Positions 1 to 7,184 of a DNA stretch of 64,000 nucleotides are shown piece by piece. The position numbers and the translations under genes were made by a program. The stretch lies in NCBI RefSeq assembly GCF_900091555.1, contig NZ_FMCX01000001.1, positions 1,302,001-1,366,000 of the forward strand, read 5' to 3'. Below the pieces are notes generated by a model. That model did no database searches. It was not told where the DNA came from and saw nothing but the letters and a program-made list of their open reading frames with translations. Position 1 is the first letter of the stretch; each line of letters begins with the position of its first letter. The DNA is from Micromonospora mirobrigensis. GTDB taxonomy: Bacteria > Actinomycetota > Actinomycetes > Mycobacteriales > Micromonosporaceae.

Positions 1-863
1 CCGGCGAGCAGCAGCCCGGCGCTCTCCGGCCGGTAGCCGGCGTCGCGGAACAGCTGGGCCAGCCAGCCCATGATCGCGTACCCGCTGAGCGACTGGGCGC
101 CGAAGTACACGGCCATCGCCCAGCCCAACCCGGTGCGGGCCGGCCGGATCCGGGGGCAGGGGGCCGGGGCCGCCGTCGTGGGCGCGGCCCGTCGGGCGGC
201 GCGGGCCCGCAGTGCCAGCGGCACCCACGGGAGTACGGCCACCGCGGCCAGCCCGGCCCAGACGCCGAGCCCGGCCCGCCAGGACCCGAAGGCGTGCGCG
301 ATCGGCACGGCGGACGCGGCGGCGATCGTGGTGCCCGTGGTCAACGCCATCGTGTACGCCCCGGTGACCAACCCGGTGCGGTGCGGGAAGTGCTGCTTGA
401 CCAGCATCGGCAGCAGGATGTTCGCCACCGCGATGCCGGCCAGGGCCAGCGCGCTGGTGAGCACGAAGATCGGGGCCGAGTCGGTGAGCACCCGCAGCAC
501 CTGCCCGACGGCGAGGGCGAGCATGGCCGCCACCAGCAGCCGGGCCGGGGCGAACCGACGGACCAGCCACGGGGTGAGCGCCCCCAGACCGGCGAAGGCG
601 ATGGTGGGCAGCGTGGTGACCAGGCCGGCCATCGCTCCGGAGAGGCCCAGACCGGTGCGCACCTCGTCGAGCAGGGCGCCGAGGCTGGTGACCGCGGCGC
701 GCAGGTTCAGCGCGACCAGCAGCATCCCGACCAGCACCAGCGCGCCCCCGGTGACCGGCGGTACCCGGCGCGCGGGGAGCGCCTGCGGCGCCGGGCCGGG
801 CGTGACGTCGGCGGTGGGCACGGCGGAGGCGGGCGCGTCGGCGCAGGTGGCTGGCGGGGTCAT
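1..863 (-). CDS. MFS transporter, CynX/NimT-like (3' end outside window)
   Basis: Reverse-strand reading from the ATG at 863 gives at least 287 residues of a multi-pass membrane protein. After a Pro/Ala-rich cytoplasmic N-terminus of about 35 residues there is a run of hydrophobic helices, with the TM1-TM2 signature LNLRAAVTSLG typical of the cyanate/2-nitroimidazole (CynX/NimT) branch of the major facilitator superfamily. Such proteins move small organic anions across the cytoplasmic membrane; the substrate cannot be told from sequence. The gene is cut by the left edge of the window. It diverges from a FadR-type regulator 49 bp away, which is the usual arrangement for a transporter controlled by its neighbour. 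Confidence 0.85.
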   Translation of the reverse strand, partial: MTPPATCADAPASAVPTADVTPGPAPQALPARRVPPVTGGALVLVGMLLVALNLRAAVTSLGALLDEVRTGLGLSGAMAGLVTTLPTIAFAGLGALTPWLVRRFAPARLLVAAMLALAVGQVLRVLTDSAPIFVLTSALALAGIAVANILLPMLVKQHFPHRTGLVTGAYTMALTTGTTIAAASAVPIAHAFGSWRAGLGVWAGLAAVAVLPWVPLALRARAARRAAPTTAAPAPCPRIRPARTGLGWAMAVYFGAQSLSGYAIMGWLAQLFRDAGYRPESAGLLLA

Positions 864-912
864 GACCTCGAACCTACAATCATGGGATGAATTTCGGCAG
901 CAGGTGTAACCG
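864..912. promoter_or_regulatory. Divergent promoter region, MFS transporter / GntR regulator
   Basis: This 49-bp gap must hold both promoters. A TACAAT hexamer at 875-880 is a good -10 for the rightward gene. The short dyad TCAT-GGG-ATGA at 880-890 overlaps it and is a candidate binding site for the adjacent regulator. The assignment is by position and pattern only. Confidence 0.4.
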
Positions 913-1596
913 GTGACACGACCCGTGGATTCCCCGGCCGTGCCGCCGCGCGGCCACCGGGTCCGCCAGACGATCACCCAGCTCCGCGAGCGGATCCTCG
1001 GCGGCGAGTGGCCGGTCGGCACCCGCATCCCCACCGAGCCGCAACTGGTCGCGGCGCTCGGCGTGGGGCGCAACACCGTCCGGGAGGCGGTCCGGGCCCT
1101 GGTGCACGCCGGGGTGCTCGAACCCCGGCAGGGCTCCGGCACGTACGTGGTCTCCACCGACGAACTCGCCCCGGTGGTGGCCCGCCGGCTCACCGACGAC
1201 CGGATGGCCGAGGTGGTCGAGGTGCGCCGGGCCTTCGAGGTGGAGGCCGCGCGGCTGGCCGCCACCCGGCGTACGCCCGCCGACCTGGCGGCCCTCGACG
1301 CCGCGCTCGCCGCCCGCGAGGCGGCCTGGCGCGCGGGCCGCGTCGACGAGTTCGTCGAGGCCGACGCCGCCCTGCACACGGCGGTGGTCGCCGCCGCCCA
1401 CAACGGCATGCTCGCCGAGCTCTACGCCTCGGTCGGCGCGGCGCTGCGCAGCACCGTCGCGCAGGCCATGGGGGACGCGCTCACCCCCGAGCGGTACGTC
1501 GACCACGGCCGTTTGGTGGCCGCCATCGCCGACGGGGATCCCGCCCGGGCGGCGATCGAAGCCGGCGCTTTTCTGGAGCCCGCCCCCGGGGCATAG
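913..1596 (+). CDS. FadR/GntR-family transcriptional regulator
   Basis: The protein has 227 residues. Residues about 15-78 form a GntR winged helix (RIPTEPQLVAALGVGRNTVREAV, ending in the wing motif RQGSGTYV). Residues about 90-215 are an all-helical FCD ligand-binding domain. FadR-type proteins are dimeric repressors released by small organic acids. The GTG start is chosen because it is the first in frame after the divergent promoter. The neighbour on the other strand is a CynX-like transporter, so control of that transporter is the simplest inference; the ligand is unknown. Confidence 0.88.
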   Translation: MTRPVDSPAVPPRGHRVRQTITQLRERILGGEWPVGTRIPTEPQLVAALGVGRNTVREAVRALVHAGVLEPRQGSGTYVVSTDELAPVVARRLTDDRMAEVVEVRRAFEVEAARLAATRRTPADLAALDAALAAREAAWRAGRVDEFVEADAALHTAVVAAAHNGMLAELYASVGAALRSTVAQAMGDALTPERYVDHGRLVAAIADGDPARAAIEAGAFLEPAPGA

Positions 1597-1634
1597 GTTG
1601 TCCTCGACAAAAACCGGACAGCACGGGAGTACGG

Positions 1635-2108
1635 ATGCTCAAGGGCTTCAAAGACTTCATCATGCGCGGAAACGTCGTCGACCTCGCGGTCGGCGTCGTC
1701 ATCGGTGCCGCGTTCACGGGCGTGGTCACCCAGCTCACCAAGTCGTTCCTGGAACCGCTGATCAAGTTCTTCAGCGGCGGCAACGAGTTCTCCGGCCGCT
1801 GGGAGATCAGCGAGAAGAACTACATGGACTGGGCAGCGTTCCTGAACGCCCTGATCACGTTCCTGCTCACCGCGGCGGTGCTCTACTTCCTGGTGGTCTT
1901 CCCGATGAACAAGCTGGCCGAGCGGCGCCGGCGGGGCGAGGAGCCGCCGCCCGCCGCACCCAGCGAGGAGGTCAAGCTGCTGAGCGAGATCCGCGACGCC
2001 CTGGTCGCGGCCGGCCAGTCCCGGCCCGGCGAGGCGGTGCCCGGTCAGTACCGGGGCGCGCTGGACGACGTGCTCGGCCGCCGCACCGAGCCGCCGGCGC
2101 CGCGCTGA
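1635..2108 (+). CDS. mscL: Large-conductance mechanosensitive channel MscL
   Basis: The 157-residue product starts with MLKGFKDFIMRGNVVDLAVG, the conserved N-terminal amphipathic helix and start of TM1 of MscL. TM1 spans about residues 14-40 and TM2 about 66-92, with a short periplasmic loop between and a charged C-terminal bundle (residues 95-125), followed by an extension. MscL is a pentameric channel that opens under extreme membrane tension to release solutes during osmotic down-shock. It follows the GntR gene after 38 bp. Length and topology are normal for actinobacteria. Confidence 0.95.
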   Translation: MLKGFKDFIMRGNVVDLAVGVVIGAAFTGVVTQLTKSFLEPLIKFFSGGNEFSGRWEISEKNYMDWAAFLNALITFLLTAAVLYFLVVFPMNKLAERRRRGEEPPPAAPSEEVKLLSEIRDALVAAGQSRPGEAVPGQYRGALDDVLGRRTEPPAPR

Positions 2109-2306
2109 CCCTTCCGGGCCGGTCCGACCCACGGACCGGCCCGGCCCTCAACCCCGGCCGGCCACCCCCGCGATCGAAGAGCTCGGTGGAACGCCATGGG
2201 TGCCTCCGGCCCGCTCTGACACCCTCACACCCCCGATGCCGCGGGATGCGGCAACCTGTTCCCCGCACATCGACCTGCGCGGGAATCCCGCGGGGGCGGA
2301 CGTGTG

Positions 2307-2328
2307 TCGTACACATGTTCGATAGAGT
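2307..2328 (+). promoter_or_regulatory. LexA (SOS) box overlapping promoter
   Basis: Positions 2307-2322 read TCGTACACATGTTCGA. The actinobacterial LexA consensus is TCGAACannTGTTCGA, so 13 of the 14 defined positions match, the exception being T for A at position 4. A -10-like hexamer TAGAGT follows directly at 2323-2328, and the ATG of the next gene lies six bases further on. A repressor here would block the promoter. The match is direct; SOS control is inferred. Confidence 0.7.
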
Positions 2329-2334
2329 GCCGCC

Positions 2335-2580
2335 ATGGAGCAGCGTAAGCACTGGTGGAACGGCAAGTGGGGACGACTGGCCCGGCGGGACGTCTTCCTC
2401 CGGGTGGACGCCGACCGTTGGCACGTCGAGCAGCGGGCCGGCGGCGCCGAAGGGGTCTCCCAGTTCTACGAGCACGCCAGCGTCGAGGAGGCCGAGGAGA
2501 CGGTCCGCGCGCTGCTCGACGGCCCGGGCTCCTGGCGCGAACTCTCCCCTCGCCCGCCCGTCGACCCGCCCCGCGTTTAG
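2335..2580 (+). CDS. 81-residue conserved hypothetical protein, predicted SOS-regulated
   Basis: This is a small acidic/basic soluble protein with no signal peptide or membrane segment. It is Trp-rich at the N-terminus (KHWWNGKWGRLARRD), then has an alternating stretch (VFLRVDADRWHVEQRAGG) that looks like beta strands and a helix with the core VEEAEETVRALLDG. I do not recognise a family with a known function. The ATG is six bases downstream of a TAGAGT -10 element, so the transcript is probably leaderless. The LexA-box match directly upstream suggests induction by DNA damage. The gene stands alone; the next gene starts 29 bp later without a clear ribosome binding site of its own. Confidence 0.75.
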   Translation: MEQRKHWWNGKWGRLARRDVFLRVDADRWHVEQRAGGAEGVSQFYEHASVEEAEETVRALLDGPGSWRELSPRPPVDPPRV

Positions 2581-2609
2581 CTCGACGGTGGCCCGGGAAC
2601 CGCGCCAGG

Positions 2610-2984
2610 ATGAAGCAGCAGGGCATCCAGACGCAGGCGGGTATCTCCCACGTGACCACCGGCATGCTGGTGGTGGACGCCAACGGCCGGGAGGTCGGCA
2701 CGGTGGACCTGGTCCAGCGCGGCGACCCGAACGCGGTGACCGTGCAGGCTCCCACCCCGGATCCGGGCGGCAGCCTCAACGAGCTGATCGAGTCCGCCGC
2801 CGTGGAGGAGCCGGACGTCCCCGCCGACCTGGCCGCCCGGCTGCTGCGCAGCGGCTACCTGAAGGTCTCCAGCGACCTGGCCCGCACCGGGGCCGTCTAC
2901 GTGCTGGCCGAACAGATCGGCACGATCGCCGACGGCCGGGTGCTCCTCGGCGTACCGGCCGCCGACCTGCAACCGGAGGAGTGA
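2610..2984 (+). CDS. PRC-barrel/DUF2171-like small protein
   Basis: The 124-residue protein contains GMLVVDANGREVGTVDLV near the N-terminus, the beta-strand pattern of PRC-barrel or DUF2171-type domains, in which 'G-hh-V-h-D-x-x-G-x-x-h-G-x-V' is usual. The C-terminal half repeats a strand-rich pattern around GYLKVSSDL and ends with a short acidic tail. No catalytic residues or membrane segments are visible. PRC-barrel proteins often bind partner proteins or RNA. It may be co-transcribed with the upstream SOS-box gene (29-bp gap). The function is unknown. Confidence 0.7.
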   Translation: MKQQGIQTQAGISHVTTGMLVVDANGREVGTVDLVQRGDPNAVTVQAPTPDPGGSLNELIESAAVEEPDVPADLAARLLRSGYLKVSSDLARTGAVYVLAEQIGTIADGRVLLGVPAADLQPEE

Positions 2985-2994
2985 CCGCCGGGCG

Positions 2995-3621
2995 TCAGCC
3001 GACAGCCGGCGCCTCGGTAGCCCGGGCAGCCGGCACGGCCGGGGTCGGCGGCAACGGCAGGGGCAGCCCCGGCAGCCCGTCGATGCTCGTCGCCACGTGC
3101 TCCTTCTTCGCGAAGTAGGCGTCCAACGAGGCATCGTCCTCCCGCTCGAAGCGCTTGGCGTGCAGATCCCGGTCCTGGTCGTACGTCATCAGCGGCACCG
3201 CGTAGCCGCAGGTGTCCCGGATCAGCTCGGCCCGGACCACGACGATCGCGCGTAACCCGTGCAGGTTGGTGTCGATGTCCGGGAAGTGGCCGATCAGCTC
3301 GGCCCAGCGGGGGTCGTCGCGGAAGACCGGCTCGCCCCGGCCGTGCACCCGGACGATGTTCGGCGGCCCGGCGAAGGCGCACCACATCAGCGTGATCCGG
3401 CCGTTCTCCCGCAGGTGCGCGATGGTCTCGGCGTTGCTCCCGGCGAAGTCCAGGTACGCCACGGTGGACTCGTCCAGGACGGCGAACGAGCCGGTCAGCC
3501 CCTTGGGCGAGAGGTTGATCGTGCCGTCGCCGCTCAGCGGGGCGGTCGCGGTGAAGAACATCGGCTGGGCCAGGATGAAGTCCCGGAGACGTCCGTCGAT
3601 CCGAGGGTACGTTTTTCCCAT
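2995..3621 (-). CDS. Pyridoxamine 5'-phosphate oxidase-family FMN-binding protein
   Basis: The 208-residue protein has the split-barrel pattern of the PNPOx-like family. The strand MFFTATAPLSGDGTINLSPKG is followed by DFAGSNAETIAHLRENGRITLMWCAF, the region that contacts FMN phosphate. This subfamily contains flavin- or F420-dependent reductases of unknown substrate and is not the biosynthetic PdxH. The C-terminal 35 residues are Pro/Ala-rich and probably disordered. It converges on the gene to its left with a 10-bp gap. The ATG at 3621 gives the full first strand. Confidence 0.8.
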   Translation of the reverse strand: MGKTYPRIDGRLRDFILAQPMFFTATAPLSGDGTINLSPKGLTGSFAVLDESTVAYLDFAGSNAETIAHLRENGRITLMWCAFAGPPNIVRVHGRGEPVFRDDPRWAELIGHFPDIDTNLHGLRAIVVVRAELIRDTCGYAVPLMTYDQDRDLHAKRFEREDDASLDAYFAKKEHVATSIDGLPGLPLPLPPTPAVPAARATEAPAVG

Positions 3622-3697
3622 GCCGCCGAGTATTCCCGGCCGGCGCCCGCCGCCGCTGCCCGGTCCCGGTGTCGTAGGTCCCGCCTAACGTGACCGC

Positions 3698-3973
3698 ATG
3701 TTCATCGTGATCGGAGAGCAGCGGGCCGACGTGATCGGTCCGGACGAGCGGCACGTCCAGTTCAGCCACATGGCCGAGGTCACCCGGCAGGCGCCGGGCT
3801 TCGTGCGGGGCTGGTGGGGGGTGGACCAGGACGATCCGGGACTGGTCCACGTCCTCACCGTGCTCGACACGCACGAGCACGCGGAGGCCGTCAGACGCAT
3901 GGTCGAGGAGCACGTCACCGGTGTCCGGCTGCGGCTCATGGAGATCGACGTCGAGGCCGAGGCGGAGCGCTGA
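3698..3973 (+). CDS. Antibiotic biosynthesis monooxygenase-like (ABM fold) small protein
   Basis: The 91-residue protein fits a single ferredoxin-like dimeric alpha/beta barrel. Its first strand is MFIVIGEQRADV, then comes a helix around FSHMAEVTRQAPGFVRGWWG, a strand LVHVLTVLDTHEHAEAVRRM and a last strand RLRLMEIDVEAE. ABM-fold proteins include haem-degrading and quinol monooxygenases as well as non-catalytic ones; no specific activity can be assigned. A TAACGT hexamer lies six bases before the ATG, which points to leaderless transcription. Its stop abuts the convergent BenE gene with no gap. Confidence 0.65.
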   Translation: MFIVIGEQRADVIGPDERHVQFSHMAEVTRQAPGFVRGWWGVDQDDPGLVHVLTVLDTHEHAEAVRRMVEEHVTGVRLRLMEIDVEAEAER

Positions 3974-5242
3974 TCAGCCGGCCCGCGCCGGCGCGGCCGG
4001 CCCCGGCTCCTCGGCGGGCGCGCCGGGCGCCGGACCCGGCGAGACCGACCGGTCGGGAGCAGTGCCCGTCGGGCCCGGGCCGCCCGAGGTCGGCCGGCGG
4101 CGGAAGAGCAGCACCATCGCCCAGCCGGCGACCAGCCCCCAGAACGCCCCGCCGATGCCGAGCAGGCTGATCCCCGCGGCGGTCACCACGAAGGTGACCA
4201 CGGCCGCCTCGCGGGTCTCCGGCGCGGCGACGGCCGCCGAGACCGCGCCGGCCAGCGCGGCCAGCAGCGCCAGCCCGGCGACCGCCTCCACCAGGATCGG
4301 CGGGGAGAGCAGCACCAGGGCGGTCGCCGCGCCCGCGCCGAGGCCGAGCAGGGCCAGCCCGATCCCGGCGGTGACCGAGGCGATCCACCGCCGGTCCGGG
4401 TCCGGGTGGGCGTCCGGGCCGGCGGCCAGCGCGGCGGTGATCGCGGCGAGGTTCACCGCGTGCCCCCCGGCCGGCGCGCCCAACGCGGTGGCCAGGCCGG
4501 TCACCCGCAGCGCGGAGCCCAGCGGCGCCCGGTAGCCGTAGCCGGCCAGCACGGCCATCCCGGGCACGTTCTGCGCGGCCATGGTGACCAGGAAGAGCGG
4601 CAGGGCGAGGCCGACCACCGCGGCCACCGTCCAGGTCGGCCGGGTGAACGCCACGGCCGGGGCGAGGTGCAGCCCGCCCGGCCCCGGACCGGGACTGGTG
4701 AGGGCGATCGCCACCGCCGCCACGGCCAGCGCGCCCGGCACCGCCCAGCGGCGGGCGAAGCGGTGCAGCAGCAGCCAGACCAGCACCACCGGGCCGGCCA
4801 GCCGGGGCACCTCGACCAGCGCCCGCACCGGCGCCGTGCAGAGCGGCAGCAGCACCCCGGCGAGCATCGCCGCGGCGACCGGCGCCGGGATCGCCCCCAC
4901 CGCCCGACTCAGCGCGGGGATCAGCCCGGCGGCGACGATCAGCACCCCGGCGACCAGGAACGCGCCGACCGCGGCCGGCCACCCGCCCGGCACCGGACCG
5001 GTCGCCACCAGCAGCGCCGCGCCCGGGGTGGACCAGGCGATCGCCATCGGCAACCGGTGCCGCAACCCGAGCCAGACCGCGCAGGCCCCCGCCGCGACGC
5101 AGACCGCCAGCAGCCCGGAGGCCGCCTGCGCGTCGTCGGCGCCCACCGCGCGCAGCCCGGCCAGCACCACCGTGAACGAGCTGGCGAAGCCGACCAGCGC
5201 GGTCACGATCCCGGCCAGTACGGGTTGCAGCCGATCCGCCAT
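3974..5242 (-). CDS. BenE-family (benzoate/H+ symporter-like) membrane transporter
   Basis: The 422-residue product has about 11-12 hydrophobic helices. It shows BenE-type signatures such as the N-terminal ITALVGFASSFTVVLAGLRAVGA, the PMAIAWSTPGAALLV segment, and the NVPGMAVLAGYGY motif that precedes the second gate. The family imports benzoate or related aromatic acids with protons. The C-terminal 40 residues are a Pro/Gly-rich cytoplasmic tail. The ATG at 5242 is preferred over an in-frame GTG seven codons upstream because GGGGGTGAGG lies at ribosome-binding distance from it. No aromatic degradation genes are adjacent, so the substrate is uncertain. Confidence 0.82.
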   Translation of the reverse strand: MADRLQPVLAGIVTALVGFASSFTVVLAGLRAVGADDAQAASGLLAVCVAAGACAVWLGLRHRLPMAIAWSTPGAALLVATGPVPGGWPAAVGAFLVAGVLIVAAGLIPALSRAVGAIPAPVAAAMLAGVLLPLCTAPVRALVEVPRLAGPVVLVWLLLHRFARRWAVPGALAVAAVAIALTSPGPGPGGLHLAPAVAFTRPTWTVAAVVGLALPLFLVTMAAQNVPGMAVLAGYGYRAPLGSALRVTGLATALGAPAGGHAVNLAAITAALAAGPDAHPDPDRRWIASVTAGIGLALLGLGAGAATALVLLSPPILVEAVAGLALLAALAGAVSAAVAAPETREAAVVTFVVTAAGISLLGIGGAFWGLVAGWAMVLLFRRRPTSGGPGPTGTAPDRSVSPGPAPGAPAEEPGPAAPARAG

Positions 5243-5324
5243 GTCCCTCACCCCCGATCGCACCCTAGGCGAGGGCGGTACGCCGTTCGTCGCCGCGCCC
5301 GCGGGGCCCAGCAGCCGGGAAGGG

Positions 5325-6338
5325 TCAGCCGGCGGGGGGCGCGGAGACCGGCCGGCGGTGCCGCACCGCCCAGAGCGCCGCCTCCGTCCGGGACGACGAA
5401 CCGGTCTTGCGCAGCAGGTTCGACACGTGCACGGTGACCGTACGCACCGAGATGCCGAGCGCCCGGGCAGCCTGCTTGTTCGACATCCCGGCGACCAGGC
5501 AGTCGAGCACCTCGACCTCCCGTGCGGTCAGCTCGACGTCGGGCGGGGCGGCCGGTCGGGGCACCGCCGGGCGCGAATGGAACAGCGCCGCCACGCCCTG
5601 CCCGGAGTGTGCGGCGAGCAGCTCGGTCAGCGCGTACGGGTTGCCGCCGGTGCGCTGCCACACCGCGTTCACCAGCCGGTGGGCGGGCCGGGAGCCGTAC
5701 ACCTGGGTCAGCACCTCGGCGACCTGGGCGGCGGTGAGCGGGCCGAGGTGCTGGCGGACGGCGCCGCGTACCCCGCAGAGCCGGGCCAGCGCGCGGACCG
5801 TGAGGTCCGGCGCGACCGCGTCCGCGGCCGGCCGGCTCGCCACCACCAGCAGGGCCGGCAGGTCCGCCGCGGTGGCCAGCTCGCCCACCAGGTTCAGGCT
5901 GGCCGGGTCGAGGGCGTGCAGGTCCTCCACCACCAGCACCGCCGGCCCGGCGCCGACCAGGCCGCGGACCACGCGCACGGCGACCCGCAGCAGGGCGCCC
6001 GGCGCGTAGCGCTCGCGCGGCGTGTCGGGCTGCTGGGCGAGCCACGCCAGGGCGTCCGCCGGAAGGTCGAGGCCGCCGGTGTCCCGGCCGGAGAGCACCG
6101 CCGCCAACCAGTCGTACGGGGCGGGGTCGTGCACCCGGGCCGCGCCGGAGAGCACCACCGCCGGACGCGGGGCGAACCCCTCCAGGGCCGCCGCCACCAG
6201 CAGACTCTTGCCCACGCCGGCGGCGCCGGTGATCACCGTGACGGCGGGCGCGGACCGGTGCGACCGGGCCACGGCCGACCACGCCCGGTCGAGCTCCGCC
6301 AGCTCGCCGGCTCGGCCCACCATCGACACCGGCATCAT
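5325..6338 (-). CDS. LuxR-family regulator with N-terminal AAA ATPase
   Basis: The 337-residue protein has a P-loop GAAGVGKS at about residues 38-45, a Walker-B-like VLVVEDLHALD near 135-145, and a C-terminal LuxR helix-turn-helix (LTAREVEVLDCLVAGMSNKQAA, about residues 270-330). This is the LAL architecture (MalT-like ATPase plus LuxR domain), but it is far shorter than the usual 900 or so residues because the long TPR-like middle is missing. It probably activates transcription in an ATP-dependent way. It is divergent from a PP2C phosphatase across a region with a perfect inverted repeat. The -10-like TAGGGT lies seven bases before the ATG, so the mRNA may be leaderless. Confidence 0.82.
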   Translation of the reverse strand: MMPVSMVGRAGELAELDRAWSAVARSHRSAPAVTVITGAAGVGKSLLVAAALEGFAPRPAVVLSGAARVHDPAPYDWLAAVLSGRDTGGLDLPADALAWLAQQPDTPRERYAPGALLRVAVRVVRGLVGAGPAVLVVEDLHALDPASLNLVGELATAADLPALLVVASRPAADAVAPDLTVRALARLCGVRGAVRQHLGPLTAAQVAEVLTQVYGSRPAHRLVNAVWQRTGGNPYALTELLAAHSGQGVAALFHSRPAVPRPAAPPDVELTAREVEVLDCLVAGMSNKQAARALGISVRTVTVHVSNLLRKTGSSSRTEAALWAVRHRRPVSAPPAG

Positions 6339-6345
6339 TCATCTC

Positions 6346-6366
6346 ACCCTACGCACTACTGCGTAG
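6346..6366. promoter_or_regulatory. Inverted repeat in LuxR/PP2C divergent promoter
   Basis: CTACGCA-CTAC-TGCGTAG at 6349-6366 is a perfect 7-bp dyad. Its left edge overlaps the reverse-strand -10 candidate TAGGGT (complement of 6346-6351) of the LuxR-family gene. It is a likely operator, possibly for the LuxR-type protein itself, because that domain binds dyads of this size. This is inference from pattern and position. Confidence 0.45.
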
Positions 6367-6402
6367 AGACGAAGGCAGGGTGTTCTTGGCAAGCTTGACC
6401 CC

Positions 6403-7122
6403 ATGACGCTGATCCTCCGCTCGGCCATCCTCAACGACGTCGGTCTGGTCCGCACCAACAACGAGGACTCCGCCCTCGCCGGTGACCGCCTGGTGGCGGT
6501 GGCGGACGGCATGGGCGGGCTGCCCGCGGGTGAGGTGGCGAGCGAGATCGTCATCCGGATCCTGGACGAGCTGACCCCGCCGGCCACCGCCGACGAGGCC
6601 GGGGACGCGCTGCGCGCCGTGGTGAGCACGGCCAACCAGCGCATCCGCGCCGCCATCACGGTCGACCCGGCCCGCGACGGCATGGGCACCACGCTGACCG
6701 CCGCGCTGCTGGCCGGGCAGGAGCTGGTCCTCGCCCAGGTCGGCGACTCCCGCTGCTACCTGCTGCGCGACGGCGAGCTGACCCAGCTCACCCGGGACGA
6801 CACCTTCGTGCAGGCCCTGGTGGACCAGGGTGCCCTCACCCCCGACCAGGCCCGCCACCATCCGCAGCGCTCACTGGTGACCCGGGCGGTGCAGGGCCAG
6901 GACGCGCCGCCGGCGATCGGGGTGCTCGCCACCTTCGTCGGCGACCGGCTGCTGCTCTGCACCGACGGGCTCTCCGACTACGTCGACGACCAGGTGATCG
7001 CGCAGACCCTCGGCACGTACGGCGACCGGCAGCACTGCGGCGAGCAGCTGGTGAAGCTCGCCCATCAGGCCGGCGCGCCGGACAACGTCACGGTGGTCGT
7101 CTCCGACGTCACGCAGGCCTGA
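6403..7122 (+). CDS. PP2C-type serine/threonine protein phosphatase
   Basis: The 239-residue protein carries the PP2C metal-binding motifs in order: RTNNED (residues 17-22), VADGMGG (33-39), a GTT segment near 88-92, GDSRCYLL, LCTDGLSDYVDD near 185-197, and APDNVTVVV at the end. PP2C enzymes remove phosphate from Ser/Thr using two Mn/Mg ions and usually oppose PknA/B-type kinases. There is no transmembrane or sensory extension, so this is a minimal cytosolic phosphatase. No kinase gene is next to it; the partner is unknown. It diverges from the LuxR-family gene. Confidence 0.9.
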   Translation: MTLILRSAILNDVGLVRTNNEDSALAGDRLVAVADGMGGLPAGEVASEIVIRILDELTPPATADEAGDALRAVVSTANQRIRAAITVDPARDGMGTTLTAALLAGQELVLAQVGDSRCYLLRDGELTQLTRDDTFVQALVDQGALTPDQARHHPQRSLVTRAVQGQDAPPAIGVLATFVGDRLLLCTDGLSDYVDDQVIAQTLGTYGDRQHCGEQLVKLAHQAGAPDNVTVVVSDVTQA

Positions 7123-7184
7123 TCGGGGGCCGCCGTCGGCGCATAGCGGTTGCGCCGGTCACCGGGGCGGGTTGGGATGGGGGA

